DNA of 64,000 bases from Haloterrigena salina JCM 13891 (GCF_000337495.1 NZ_AOIS01000063.1:34341-98340); one strand, 5' to 3'; shown: positions 35,221 to 47,115, numbered from the stretch's first letter. Notes: a model not told the origin generated them from the letters alone. Program-made: numbers and translations.

Positions 35221-35811
35221 ATGTTAGACGAGGCCGAACCCGTTATCCGGACCGACCCCGTGATGGCGGAACTCATCGAGCGACACGACCCCTACGTCGA
35301 ACCCGACTGGAACGAGTTCGAACGGCTCTGTATCTCCATCATCAACCAGCAGCTATCGACCGCGAGCGCGACCGCCGTCCGCGAGCGGGTCTTCGAACTG
35401 CTCCGCGACGAGGTGACGCCGGAGACCGTCCTTGAGGCGGAGGACGAGGCCCTGCGAGCGGCCGGCCTCTCCGAGAGCAAGATCGAGTACATGCGCAACG
35501 CCGCGCGAGCCTTCCGGGAGAACGACTACACTCGAGCGGGCCTCGCCGACTACTCGAACGACGAGGTTATCGATTTGCTGACCGAGATCAAAGGCGTCGG
35601 CGAGTGGACCGCCCGCATGTACCTCCTGTTCGTGCTGCAACGCGAGGACGTGTTGCCGCTGGGCGATCTGGCGATCCGCCGCGCGATCGAGGAACTCTAC
35701 GGCGACGGCGAGGAGTTGAGCCGCGCCGAGATGCGGGAGATCGCCGAGCGGTGGCGCCCCTATCGGAGCGCCGCGACGCGGTATCTGTGGGCCGAGTACG
35801 AGTCGGAGTGA
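35221..35811 (+). CDS. DNA-3-methyladenine glycosylase (AlkA type)
   Basis: A 196-residue HhH-GPD base-excision glycosylase that removes alkylated purines. The helix-hairpin-helix is IKGVGEWTARMYLLF (residues about 122-137) and the catalytic Asp149 is in LPLGDLAIRRAIEEL. INQQLSTASATAVRERVFEL is the typical substrate-recognition helix. The N-terminal TBP-like domain of E. coli AlkA is missing, as in many archaeal forms. The ATG follows a CT-rich leader; single gene. Confidence 0.9.
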   Translation: MLDEAEPVIRTDPVMAELIERHDPYVEPDWNEFERLCISIINQQLSTASATAVRERVFELLRDEVTPETVLEAEDEALRAAGLSESKIEYMRNAARAFRENDYTRAGLADYSNDEVIDLLTEIKGVGEWTARMYLLFVLQREDVLPLGDLAIRRAIEELYGDGEELSRAEMREIAERWRPYRSAATRYLWAEYESE

Positions 35812-36057
35812 CGGCTCGAGCACGCAAACGCTTGTTTCGCGGAGAGAAACGGTTGTTGATCTGACCTTCGTGAACCGACCGGACGCGGTAATACGCTCCT
35901 ATCCGCGCCCCCGAACGGTGGGGATCGACCCGACGCGACGACTAACCGGCGATTACGAGCCCGATAATTCATGCCCGTACAGGGGTCTCGAGAAACGAGA
36001 TACTGACCGATGAGAAGGCCCCGCTGACTCAAGTGTGATTCGACCGGGAACGAACGT

Positions 36058-37437
36058 ATGGCAAACGATAGGCCCGCGGACGAACCGTCGACAGGAGACT
36101 CATCACAGCGGCGAATGACCACCGACCCCGAGCGCATCAAGGAGTGGGCCGAAGCCCGCGACGCCGTCCCCGTAACGATCCGCGACAGCGAGGGACACGG
36201 CCACTCCTTCGCCCGTCGGGACGACCTCGGCGCGGACCACGAGGAGTACACGTGGGACGAGTTCATCGAGACGTTCCGAGACGAGGATCTGGTGTTCGTC
36301 TACCACGAGGACGAGCCCACGGAGGAGGGGCTGGGCCACTTCGAACTCGTCGAACGCGAGCAGGCGTTCGAACGCGCCGACCTCGGCCGCGAGGAACTCG
36401 AGGACCAGCTTCGCGAGGGCGAGACGGTCACGACCGAGATCGTCGAAACGCAGGTCGTCGAGACGGAGGTCGTCGAACGGGACACGATCGAGAGCGAGGT
36501 CGTCGATACCGAGATCGCCGAGCGCCACGTCGTCGACTCGGAGCTGCTGAACCGGGAGATCGTCGACACCGAGTTCGTCACCGCCGACGAGATCGAGGTC
36601 ATCACCGAGGAGAGCCGCCTCGATACGGTCGAGGAAGTCGAACGCTACACGATCGAGAGCCGGGTCGTTGACGTCGACGTCGATCAGCACGACGAACTCG
36701 AGAGCGACAAGATCGAGACCGATATCGAACTCGAAAGCGTCCAGCGGTCGATTCTCGATAGCGATGTCGTCCGCACGGACGTAACCGCCGACGACGTCAT
36801 CGATCAGGAGGTCATCCAGAGCAAGCGCGCCGAAGGTGACGTCGTCCGGAGCGAACTGCTCGAGCGGCGCACGGTCGAAGAGCAGATCGACGAGCGAACG
36901 CGCATGCTCTTCACCCTAGAAGAGACCGACCTGCTCGAGTCGGAAGTCATCGGCAGCGACGTCATCGAGGGCGAGATCATCGACGTCGAGGAGTACGGCG
37001 CGATCGAGACGTCGGCCGAAGTCGATGAGGCCGGTACGGGCACCGGTGCCGGAATGGGCGCCGGAGCCGGTGGCGGCGCCGGGACCGGCGGGGAAGGGGC
37101 CGGCGACCCCACTCCGGACGTCGAGGTCGAGTCCGGAACCGGCGGCTCGTCCGCCGACGCGGGCGACATGGGACGGGTCGAGCTCTCCGAAGACGATCAA
37201 GGAAAAGACGTCGTCGACGAGACGGGCGAACAGATCGGTATCGTCGCGGAAGTCGAGGGCCAGACCGCCTACGTCGATCCCGAGCCGGGACTGACGGATC
37301 GGCTCAAGGCGCGGATGAACTGGGGCGGCCACGACGACGAGGACTACCCCATCGAAGCGTCGGAGATCAACGAGATCACCGACCGCGAAGTGATCGTCCA
37401 GCACCGGGACGATGAGGACACCACCGGCATCGAGTAG
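36058..37437 (+). CDS. PRC-barrel protein with decapeptide-like repeats
   Basis: A 459-residue very acidic protein. Residues about 20-100 form a small domain (AVPVTIRDSEGHGHSFARRD, YTWDEFIETFRDED). About 118-310 repeat loosely every 10 residues with V/I-V-[DE]-[ST]-[EQ] (for example EIVETQVVETEVVERDTIES), suggesting a beta-solenoid or a long charged stalk. A Gly/Ala-rich linker (TGTGAGMGAGAGGGAG) leads to a C-terminal PRC-barrel-like domain (GKDVVDETGEQIGIVAEVEG, ASEINEITDREVIVQHRDD). No signal peptide, so probably cytoplasmic. An internal ATG at 36115 is another possible start. Function unknown; PRC-barrel proteins with repeats are often stress related. Confidence 0.75.
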   Translation: MANDRPADEPSTGDSSQRRMTTDPERIKEWAEARDAVPVTIRDSEGHGHSFARRDDLGADHEEYTWDEFIETFRDEDLVFVYHEDEPTEEGLGHFELVEREQAFERADLGREELEDQLREGETVTTEIVETQVVETEVVERDTIESEVVDTEIAERHVVDSELLNREIVDTEFVTADEIEVITEESRLDTVEEVERYTIESRVVDVDVDQHDELESDKIETDIELESVQRSILDSDVVRTDVTADDVIDQEVIQSKRAEGDVVRSELLERRTVEEQIDERTRMLFTLEETDLLESEVIGSDVIEGEIIDVEEYGAIETSAEVDEAGTGTGAGMGAGAGGGAGTGGEGAGDPTPDVEVESGTGGSSADAGDMGRVELSEDDQGKDVVDETGEQIGIVAEVEGQTAYVDPEPGLTDRLKARMNWGGHDDEDYPIEASEINEITDREVIVQHRDDEDTTGIE

Positions 37438-37528
37438 GGACGACTGATCGCGGACCGATCACAATGCGAACGGCGCGTCGAACGAGAAGGCGAGGGTGAG
37501 ACGAAGTCAGTGGTGACGGCTCGAGTCC

Positions 37529-39679
<2,151 letters not shown>

Positions 39680-39870
39680 TCAACAATACCACCGTTGCCG
39701 CCGCGTTCCGCATGCTCGTCTGCCATGATTTCTCTACAAAGGGAAGATGGGATCAGAGAATAATATATGTACCGATCGCGACTTCCGATTCACGATTCGC
39801 CCCATATTATTTCCGATACTGAAAACAAACCTCGTTAATATCGCTATCGGCCACTACTCGAGCGCGTCCG

Positions 39871-41256
39871 TTACGCGTCCGTCGCTTCGTCGACTTCCGC
39901 TTCTTCTTCCTCTTCTTCCTCTTCTTCGGGCGTGTCCGGTGCGTCCCGGTCCGCGCGACGGCCGACGTCGACCTGGTAGTTCCCGAGGATGTCCCGGCCG
40001 AGGATGACGGGGTAGTCCATGTGGCTGCGGTCCTCGACGCTGGCCGTGACGGTGTGCTGGGTGCCGCCGACGCCGACGACGACGTCGACGACGGGGCGGC
40101 TCTTGGACTGTTTGCTGCTGCCCGATCGGATGCGGGTGATGGACTTGATCGGTCCGGCGCCGATGTCGGCGGCGAGGGCGGTGTCGATGCTCGTCCGCGT
40201 CGCGCCCGTGTCGGACTTCGCGAGGACGGTCTTCGAGCCGCTGGTCCCCGAGAGCACGATCTCCTCGGTGTAGCCGATCACGCTCGGTTCCGTGTCCGGC
40301 GCCGACGTCTCGACGGGCTGGGCGGTCGGCCGGGAGTCGTCGAGGACGTTCGAGATGTCGCTGACGCGGTCCTCGTCGACCTCGCCGCCGGCGCGTTCGA
40401 TCGCCAACTTCGCGATGTAGGGGGCCGGACTGACCTGGGTCGCCTCGTAGAGGCCCTTGAACCCGGCCGTCGGGTTGACCTCGAGGACGAACCAGCCCTC
40501 GTCGCCCTCGACGAGATCGACGCCGGCGTAGTCGAGGCCGATGGCGTCGGCCGCGCGGCGGGCCATGTCGCGGGCCTCCTCGGGGAGGTCGTCGGTCGCG
40601 TCCTCGACGCTGCCGCCGAGCGCGACGTTGGTCCGCCAGTCGTTGTCCGGCGCGTAGCGGTACATCGCGCTGATGATCTCGCCGCCGACGACGTAGACGC
40701 GGACGTCGCGGTGGCGGACGTCCTCGCGATCGATAAGTTCCTGCAGGAAGGCGTAGCGGTTGCCGACCTTCGCGTTGATCGGATCGTTGGGGCCGACCTT
40801 CCACGTTCCGCCGCCGTGGGTGCCGATCGCCGTCTTGTAGACCGCTTCTTCGCCGTACCGATCCCGTGCCGCGTTGAGCTGATCGCCGCTGAGCGCGAGG
40901 GTGACGTCGGGGGTTCGGACGTCGTTGGCCGCGAGCGTCGTCGCCGTCGAGAGCTTGTGGATCGCCGTCAACACCGTCGACGGCTCGTTGAGCGTCGGTA
41001 CCAGTTGCGCGAACGTGTTCGCCAGCCCGAGTTCCTCGGCGGGCTGTTCGGTGTTCGACAGCAGCATCCGGTTCGCGATGACGTCGACGTCCGGCTCCAG
41101 GATGACGCTGCCGTCGGTGACGCTGATGGACGTGTTCTCCGATCGCAGCCACTCGGTGTCGTGGCCCAGATCCTCGACGGCGTTGAGAATCGCTTTCGTT
41201 TCTTTGCTCGTGTGTAGACTCAGTACCCCGACGGTGACAGGATCGGAAACAGCCAT
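39871..41256 (-). CDS. RimK-type ATP-grasp fused to a retropepsin-like domain
   Basis: A 461-residue fusion. Residues 1 to about 295 are a RimK-like ATP-grasp ligase: AIHKLSTATTLAANDV, VYKTAIGTHGGGTWKV, DVRVYVVGGEIISAM and VLEVNPTAGFKGL. Residues about 328-430 are a domain long called ATP-dependent zinc protease but retropepsin-like in sequence: KSDTGATRTSID (349-352 is DTGA) and MDYPVILGRDIL. It ends in an acidic tail with nine or more Glu. RimK proteins add Glu or similar to substrates; the second domain might trim or recognise them. The start is the ATG at 41256 (MAVSDPVTVG). Confidence 0.85.
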   Translation of the reverse strand: MAVSDPVTVGVLSLHTSKETKAILNAVEDLGHDTEWLRSENTSISVTDGSVILEPDVDVIANRMLLSNTEQPAEELGLANTFAQLVPTLNEPSTVLTAIHKLSTATTLAANDVRTPDVTLALSGDQLNAARDRYGEEAVYKTAIGTHGGGTWKVGPNDPINAKVGNRYAFLQELIDREDVRHRDVRVYVVGGEIISAMYRYAPDNDWRTNVALGGSVEDATDDLPEEARDMARRAADAIGLDYAGVDLVEGDEGWFVLEVNPTAGFKGLYEATQVSPAPYIAKLAIERAGGEVDEDRVSDISNVLDDSRPTAQPVETSAPDTEPSVIGYTEEIVLSGTSGSKTVLAKSDTGATRTSIDTALAADIGAGPIKSITRIRSGSSKQSKSRPVVDVVVGVGGTQHTVTASVEDRSHMDYPVILGRDILGNYQVDVGRRADRDAPDTPEEEEEEEEEAEVDEATDA

Positions 41257-41406
41257 ACCCGAACACACGACGACGGGTGGGAAAAGGGTACTGTCAGCAG
41301 CAGTCACCGCCGGCGTCCGGTCGTCGCTCGCGGATTTGCGGACTCGTACCAGCTGAAAGTCGGGCATGCGATCAGCGTGCAGTCTGGACGAGCGATCGCC
41401 GCGCCG

Positions 41407-42876
41407 TCACGTGATCGCCGCCCGAACCTCGTTGGGATCGACCAGTCCACTCGCGACCACGAGGACGGCCCACGTGACCGTGCCCAGTGCGATCGCACCC
41501 ACCAACATCACGAGACTCGAGACCAGCGGCGTCACGAGCAACACGGCGCCGGCCATGATCCCGGTGATCACGCAGATGACGCCGATCGACCGGGCGAGTC
41601 GTTTAAGCCGGAGCTCGAGTTCCAAGTGGACGATGTAGAGGTTCACCGCCACGTACACTGAGTGCGTCGCGACGGTCGCGATGGCCGCGCCGACGACGCC
41701 GACCGTCGGGATGAGGACGAGGTTCAATAGGAAGTTGGCGACGGCCGTCCCCCCCTTCGCGATCGCCCGGTGGCGGGCACGCCCGAGGTAATCTAAGCTG
41801 TCGCTGGTCAGGTTCGTGATCGCCTGCAGGATGATGAACGCGGCCAGGACCTGCAGGACCGGCACCGCACCCGCGTACTCGGCGCCGATGACCATCGGAA
41901 TGAACGGGTCGGCGACGATCACGAGCCCGGCGGCCGCGGGGATATACACCATCATCGTGTTCGTCAGCGCCGTCTCGTAGATCTGCCTGGCCTGCTCGAG
42001 TTGGTTCGAGGCCTTCTGTTCGCCGAAGTTCGGCGAGATCGTAAAGCCGAGCGATTCGGCGGGCGCGAGCACGAAGTCGGTGATCTGCTTGCCGAGCGTG
42101 TAGAACGCGACCGCGGTCGGAGTTAGGATAACGCCGACGAGCACGGTGTCGACCTGTTTGTCGATGACGTTCGCGCTTCGCGTCGCGGTCAGCGGCACGC
42201 TGTACTCGATCATCCGTCGCGTCAGCCCCTCTTCGTGGGTCTCTGCGGCGTCGTACCGCGCGTAGAAGGCGTAGTAAAGGACCGCCAGCCCGACTGCGGC
42301 CGACAGCGCGTAGCCGACGACGTAGCCGAAGAACGCGCCAAGCGCCCCCAGTCCCATGAGCACAAAGCCGACGGCGAAGACCAGTCTGGAGAAGCCGCTG
42401 ATCGCCCTGACGGCGGCGCTGTACGGGAGGTGGTTGAACCCCTGGAAGGCGATCTCCGTGAACGTGCTAAAGGAGAAGACGGCGATGTAGAGCACGCCGG
42501 CCGCGAGAAACGGCGCGGCGTCCGGCCGACCCAGCGCGGCCGCGAGCTGCTCGTGGAACACCAAGAGGAGGTAGCCGACCAGCGCCATGATGACGATCTT
42601 GAACGTGATCGTCGATCTGAGCAGGTGCGGGATCTGGCCCGGATCGTCCTCGCGGTACTCCGAGAGATATCGCGCCGCGGATTTGCCGATCCCGAGATCC
42701 GCGACCAGTCGGACCATCGCCAGTATCCCGATCACCCAGTACAACGTCCCGTAGCCGTCGGGATCGAGGAGATAGCGCGCCAGTACGAACATCAACAGCG
42801 CGCTCGAGAGCATGTAGATCGCTCGAGCGAGCAGCGTTGCCTTGAACCCGCGGACGATGTGGTCCTCTCGACTCAT
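41407..42876 (-). CDS. polysaccharide/oligosaccharide flippase (MOP superfamily)
   Basis: A 489-residue membrane protein with about 12-14 helices, of the Wzx-like flippase family that moves lipid-linked glycans across the membrane. Typical features are the early segment LARAIYMLSSALLMFVLARY, YLLDPDGYGTLYWVIGILAM, and central AVGFVLMGLGALGAFFGYVV. In haloarchaea this family contains AglR-like proteins of N-glycosylation, but no glycosyltransferase gene neighbours it here. The ATG at 42876 fits (MSREDHIVRGFKATLLARAI). Confidence 0.88.
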   Translation of the reverse strand: MSREDHIVRGFKATLLARAIYMLSSALLMFVLARYLLDPDGYGTLYWVIGILAMVRLVADLGIGKSAARYLSEYREDDPGQIPHLLRSTITFKIVIMALVGYLLLVFHEQLAAALGRPDAAPFLAAGVLYIAVFSFSTFTEIAFQGFNHLPYSAAVRAISGFSRLVFAVGFVLMGLGALGAFFGYVVGYALSAAVGLAVLYYAFYARYDAAETHEEGLTRRMIEYSVPLTATRSANVIDKQVDTVLVGVILTPTAVAFYTLGKQITDFVLAPAESLGFTISPNFGEQKASNQLEQARQIYETALTNTMMVYIPAAAGLVIVADPFIPMVIGAEYAGAVPVLQVLAAFIILQAITNLTSDSLDYLGRARHRAIAKGGTAVANFLLNLVLIPTVGVVGAAIATVATHSVYVAVNLYIVHLELELRLKRLARSIGVICVITGIMAGAVLLVTPLVSSLVMLVGAIALGTVTWAVLVVASGLVDPNEVRAAIT

Positions 42877-43246
42877 GTGATAGGGGAGAGTATTCGGTTG
42901 CGCGCGGTCGATCAGCCGCTCGACCGTGGGAACCCGTCGTCTCTACGCCGATGACTGAGTCGGCAATTGTAATGCGGGGACAACAGGTGTAACGTCCCGG
43001 TACCATCGCTGAAACGGCGTCTTAAGTCTGTATCTCTGAATCGGAATCAGTCGACGGACACCGCAGCGAACGGACGGCTTGACGCATCCGATCGACCGTC
43101 CAGCCGAGTACGGATCGCATACTGTCTTCGATCCGGTCAGTTCGCCGGCGTATCGCCAGTGCGGCGGTCACCCGACAGCCCGACCGAACGAGTCCGTCCG
43201 GTACGAGACGGGGACGGTGCGACCGTGCGGTATCGACGGCCGCCCC
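42877..43246. other. intergenic stretch, no gene seen
   Basis: Contains the promoter of the flippase gene at the left (minus strand). The rest has no credible frame and no repeat noticed. Confidence 0.5.
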
Positions 43247-43996
43247 TCAAAGATACGACGCGTCCCAGCGGGTCGCCTTCCGGCGGTTCCCGCAGTTGTT
43301 ACACTCGATTCGGCCCATCGTGTCCATCGTGTTTTCCAGCGAGTCGCAGTTACCACAGAACCAGCCGTACAGGTCCTGACGACCCTCGCTCTTGTAGGCG
43401 CTGTAGAACGGCGCCTTGGCGCCGCGAGCGGCCTCGCCGTAGCTCACGTAGATCGTCTCGCCGTCGCTCTCGAGTTCGTCGACGGCGCCCCACCCCTCCT
43501 CGCCGATCTCGTCTTCGGCGTAGACGTTCTCCGTGAACGTCTCGTCGCCGATCTCGACCTCCCGCTGGCCGGCCCGTTCGAAGCCGTTGTCGGCGTAGAA
43601 CTCGTTGCCGCCCTCGTTGTCCTCGAGGACGAGCCCCTGTACGTGATCGGCACCCTCGTCGAGCAACCGCTCGCGGGTGCGGACGAGCAGCCGAACGCCC
43701 GTGCCGCCGCCGCGGTGATCGGGATCGACGTGGAGCCAGAGGATCCGGCCGGTGTCGTAACGCTGGCCGATCAGGTCGTTCTGCGAGAAGCCGACGACGT
43801 CGCCGTCGCTCTCGACGACGAGGATCAGCGCGTGATCGTCCTCGAGCACGTCGTCGAAGGAGTCGCCGTACCACTGCTCGATCGCGTCGGCGACGGTGTC
43901 CTCGTCGAGGAACTCGGTGTAGGTCGACTCGAGCGAGCGCTGGGCGATCGATCGGATCGCGTCGATATCGTCGGCTGTCGCTTCGCGAATCTCCAT
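43247..43996 (-). CDS. GNAT acetyltransferase with C-terminal zinc ribbon
   Basis: A 249-residue protein. Residues about 1-150 are a GNAT domain (MEIREATADDIDAIRSIAQR, LWLHVDPDHRGGGTGVRLLV as the acetyl-CoA pyrophosphate loop, NEFYADNGFERAG). The C-terminal 45 residues are a zinc ribbon: WFCGNCDSLENTMD and RIECNNCGNRRK (two C-x2-C pairs). The ribbon suggests nucleic-acid or protein targeting. Start chosen at the ATG 43996; the frame continues 9 codons upstream with two other ATGs (44011, 44023) not needed by the fold. Confidence 0.86.
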   Translation of the reverse strand: MEIREATADDIDAIRSIAQRSLESTYTEFLDEDTVADAIEQWYGDSFDDVLEDDHALILVVESDGDVVGFSQNDLIGQRYDTGRILWLHVDPDHRGGGTGVRLLVRTRERLLDEGADHVQGLVLEDNEGGNEFYADNGFERAGQREVEIGDETFTENVYAEDEIGEEGWGAVDELESDGETIYVSYGEAARGAKAPFYSAYKSEGRQDLYGWFCGNCDSLENTMDTMGRIECNNCGNRRKATRWDASYL

Positions 43997-44169
43997 GCCC
44001 GATGCTACCATGTCTTCATACAAAACGTATGCCCACGGGGAGAGATTTTCCCCGTCTTCAGTTCAGCGGAACGAGCCGTCTCGACGTAAAATCTACACCG
44101 GCGGTTTCCGGCACCGTTCCGTCCGGTCTCGAGGGGAAGATTCACATTGCCACCCGCCGAGCCATCGTT

Positions 44170-45276
44170 ATGAGCGACGTTACGGACGAACCGCCCGACG
44201 ACGGTCCGTCCGACCGCACGGCCGAGCCGTTCACGTACAACGGCGGCCGGGTCGATCCCGGCGAGTCGGCTAACATCCGGTACGGAATCAGCGAGACGTA
44301 TCTCGGCGATCCCGTCAGGATTCCGGTCACGGTCGTCAACGGCGAACGACCCGGGCCGACGGTGTTTCTCTCCGCGGCCGCTCACGGGGACGAACTCAAC
44401 GGCATTGAGGTGGTCCGCGAGGTGGCCCACGACTGGGACCACTCGGAACTCCACGGGACGCTCATCTGTCTGCCCGTGATGAACGTCCCCGGCTTTCTCG
44501 CTCAGGAGCGGTACCTCCCGATCTACGACCGGGACCTGAACCGGTCGTTTCCCGGTCGCGAGGGCTCGACGAGCGCCCGGCGGATGGCCTACCAGATCTT
44601 CACGAACTTCATCGAGCCCTGCGACCTCGGCATCGACTTTCACACGTCGACGCGGGGGCGGACGAACATGCTCCACGTGCGGGCCAACATGGAAGAGCCG
44701 ACGGTCGGCCGACTCGCGAAGGCGTTCAGTTCGAACGTCATCATCGCCGGCGAGGGCCCCTCGGGGACGCTGCGCCGCGAGGCGACCCTGGCCGGCATCC
44801 CGACGATCACCGTCGAGATGGGCGAAGCCCACCGGTTCCAGCGTCGGCTGATCGACCGCGCGCTGACCGGCGTCGCCAGCGTCTTCGCCGAGTTCGGCTG
44901 CCACCTCGACTCGTCGGTCCACTGGCCCGGCTGGCGGACCATCATCGACGACGACAACGAGAAGACCTGGATCCGGGCCGATGCCGGCGGCATCGTCGAC
45001 ATGAAACGCGGCCGCGGCGAGTTCGTCCGCGAGGGCGAAACCATCTGTACGATCACCAACCCGTTCAAGGAGGAAGACGACATCGTCACCGTCGAGGCGC
45101 CGTTTACCGGCCTCATCGTCGGCGTCCTCGAGAACCCCGTGGTCTACCCCGGAAACCCGCTATGTCACCTGGTCGGGCTGTCGCCGGACACGCGGACGGC
45201 CCTAGAGCGCGAGCGGACCACGGCGAGTTCGCGGTCGGAACTCCGCTCGGCCGGTCCGGACGACTACGGCGCGTAA
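44170..45276 (+). CDS. succinylglutamate desuccinylase/aspartoacylase family protein
   Basis: A 368-residue zinc carboxypeptidase-like hydrolase. Zinc ligands are in AAAHGDELNGIEV (His, Glu) and LGIDFHTSTRG (His); VEMGEAHRF holds the catalytic Glu, and DLNRSFPGREG is the substrate Arg motif. The C-terminal part (GGIVDMKRGRGEFVREGETI and EAPFTGLIVGVLENP) resembles a biotinyl/lipoyl-like fold found in some members. The natural substrate is unknown; candidates are acylated amino acids. The ATG at 44170 is used; upstream residues in frame overlap the divergent gene's promoter. Confidence 0.9.
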   Translation: MSDVTDEPPDDGPSDRTAEPFTYNGGRVDPGESANIRYGISETYLGDPVRIPVTVVNGERPGPTVFLSAAAHGDELNGIEVVREVAHDWDHSELHGTLICLPVMNVPGFLAQERYLPIYDRDLNRSFPGREGSTSARRMAYQIFTNFIEPCDLGIDFHTSTRGRTNMLHVRANMEEPTVGRLAKAFSSNVIIAGEGPSGTLRREATLAGIPTITVEMGEAHRFQRRLIDRALTGVASVFAEFGCHLDSSVHWPGWRTIIDDDNEKTWIRADAGGIVDMKRGRGEFVREGETICTITNPFKEEDDIVTVEAPFTGLIVGVLENPVVYPGNPLCHLVGLSPDTRTALERERTTASSRSELRSAGPDDYGA

Positions 45277-45469
45277 CCCGCGCCTCCGATCGCCGGTCGT
45301 CGGCGGCGGTCTGTGGCAAACGGTCACACGATCGCTCCCGTCCCGAACGAATTCGTGATTTGTGGCCGATGACGATTTATTTCTTCTAACTATTATTCGC
45401 AGGGAAGGTTTGGCAAGAGAGATAAAAGTAACTTCTATACCCCCGCGGTCTAACGGTCAACATGAGCGC

Positions 45470-45865
45470 ATGAGTCAGTCTTACAATCGCGGTCTCATCG
45501 AGGACTTCGGTCGCTGGAAGGAGTTCTCGGCGGGCATGTGGGCGTGGATCTTCCACAAGTTCACCGGGTGGATGTTGATCGGCTACCTGTTTACCCACAT
45601 CGCCGTGTTGAGTAGTTCGCTAACCGGGCCGGAGGCGTACACGAACACGATCGGCGGCCTCGAGTCGCTGTTTATCGTTCGAGTGCTCGAGGTCGGACTG
45701 CTCGCCGTCGCAGTCTTCCACATCCTCAACGGGCTTCGCCTGCTGATGGTCGACCTCGGCGTCGGCCTGGAGGCCCAAGACAAGAGTTTCTACGCCTCGC
45801 TGGTGTTGACGGCGATCATCACCGTCGCGAGCGTGCCGACCTTCCTCGACGGGGTGACCCTCTAA
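45470..45865 (+). CDS. sdhC: succinate dehydrogenase, cytochrome b subunit SdhC
   Basis: First gene of the complex II operon: a 131-residue membrane anchor with three helices. [20 protein letters not shown] carries the His residues expected to ligate heme b, and [18 protein letters not shown] provides another. It anchors the catalytic subunits and passes electrons to quinone. An in-frame ATG far upstream (45362) is ignored: the intervening residues are not conserved-looking, and AT-rich promoter sequence fills 45370-45440. Its stop overlaps the sdhD start by one base. Confidence 0.93.
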   Translation: MSQSYNRGLIEDFGRWKEFSAGMWAWIFHKFTGWMLIGYLFTHIAVLSSSLTGPEAYTNTIGGLESLFIVRVLEVGLLAVAVFHILNGLRLLMVDLGVGLEAQDKSFYASLVLTAIITVASVPTFLDGVTL

Positions 45866-46230
45866 TGGCGGAACGATACTCCTCCTTCGCGCCGGGCGGC
45901 ACCGCGTGGCTACTCCAGCGAATCACGGCGGCATTTCTCGTCGTGGTACTTGCCTTTCACTTCTTCCTCCTGCACTTCGTCAACCACGCCGCGGAGATCG
46001 AGTTCGCCGGCACCCAGGCCCGCATGGAGAACGTCGGCTACTTCCTGACGATGGTGTTGTTCCTGGTCGCAGGGACCTTTCACGGCGTCAACGGCGTCTA
46101 CAACGCTCTGATCAACCAGGGGCTGGACGGAACGCAGAAGAAAGTCGTCCTCGCAGTGCTTGTTATCGCGAGCCTTGCACTCATCGCGCAGGGAATCTAC
46201 GTTGCGACTACCATGGCGGGGTGGACCTAA
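45865..46230 (+). CDS. sdhD: succinate dehydrogenase, membrane subunit SdhD
   Basis: Second membrane anchor, 121 residues, three helices (RITAAFLVVVLAFHFFLL, VGYFLTMVLFLVAGTFHGVN, VLAVLVIASLALIAQGIYV). His residues in FHFFLLHFVNH and TFHGVNGVYN are candidates for heme or quinone contacts. It starts on the last base of the sdhC stop and is followed after 1 base by sdhB. Confidence 0.92.
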   Translation: MAERYSSFAPGGTAWLLQRITAAFLVVVLAFHFFLLHFVNHAAEIEFAGTQARMENVGYFLTMVLFLVAGTFHGVNGVYNALINQGLDGTQKKVVLAVLVIASLALIAQGIYVATTMAGWT

Positions 46231-46231
46231 T

Positions 46232-47113
46232 ATGAGTACTCAACAACAACAACCGGAGGAACCGCAGAGTCAAGAGGCACCGGAAGACCCCGAAATGCGA
46301 GGGGCCGAGTCGCCGGTCGACGAGAAAGAGAAGCAGGGCGGCGATATCGACCAGCAGACGACCCCCGAGGACGAACTCGAGGGCGAGACGGTACACATCA
46401 AGGTGTTCCGCTACGACCCCGAGGTCGAGGGCAAACAGGAACCGCGGTTCGATGACTTCCACGTCCCCTTCGAGAAGGGGATGACGGTCCTCGACGCGGT
46501 CATGTACGCGCGGGACACCTACGACTCCTCACTGACCTTCCGACACTCCTGTCGGCAGGCCGTCTGCGGATCGGACGCCTTCTTCGTCAACGGCAAGCAG
46601 CGACTGGGGTGTAAGACTCAGATCGCGGATCTGGAACAGCCGATCCGCATCGAGCCCCTGCCCCACCAGGAGGTCGTCAAGGACCTGGTCGTCGACATGG
46701 ACCACTTCTACGACCAGATGCACACCGTCGAGCCGTACTTCCAGGACGAGGACACGCCGAACCCGGCCGACCTAGAGGAGCAGCGCCAGAGTCCCGAGAA
46801 CCGCGAGAAGATCAAGATGTCCTCGCGGTGTATCTGGTGTGGCGCCTGCATGTCCTCGTGTAACATCGCGGCCGGCGACAACGACTACCTCGGCCCGGCG
46901 GCGATCAACAAGGCCTACAAGTTCGCGATGGACGACCGCGAGGGCGAGGAGATCAAGGAGCACCGACTCCGCATTCTCGAGCAGGAACACGGCGTCTGGC
47001 GGTGCCAGACCCAGTTCTCCTGTACCGAGGTGTGTCCGAAGGACATTCCGCTCACCGAGCACATTCAGGAGCTCAAGCGGGAAGCAGTCAAGAAGAACCT
47101 GAAGTTCTGGTAA
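46232..47113 (+). CDS. sdhB: succinate dehydrogenase iron-sulfur subunit SdhB
   Basis: A 293-residue iron-sulfur subunit carrying electrons from FAD to quinone. [2Fe-2S] ligands: SCRQAVCGSDAFF then RLGCKTQ, with Asp where many homologues have the third Cys, as in E. coli. [4Fe-4S]: RCIWCGACMSSCN. [3Fe-4S]: RCQTQFSCTEVCPKDI. About 55 polar Gln/Glu-rich residues precede the conserved part, longer than in bacteria and common in haloarchaea. Cytoplasmic face of the membrane complex. Confidence 0.96.
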   Translation: MSTQQQQPEEPQSQEAPEDPEMRGAESPVDEKEKQGGDIDQQTTPEDELEGETVHIKVFRYDPEVEGKQEPRFDDFHVPFEKGMTVLDAVMYARDTYDSSLTFRHSCRQAVCGSDAFFVNGKQRLGCKTQIADLEQPIRIEPLPHQEVVKDLVVDMDHFYDQMHTVEPYFQDEDTPNPADLEEQRQSPENREKIKMSSRCIWCGACMSSCNIAAGDNDYLGPAAINKAYKFAMDDREGEEIKEHRLRILEQEHGVWRCQTQFSCTEVCPKDIPLTEHIQELKREAVKKNLKFW

Positions 47114-47115
47114 CC

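Noticed and set aside
39891..39935. TTC-rich run as a regulatory polypyrimidine tract
   Set aside because: It is the coding sequence for the poly-Glu tail of the RimK-like protein on the minus strand.
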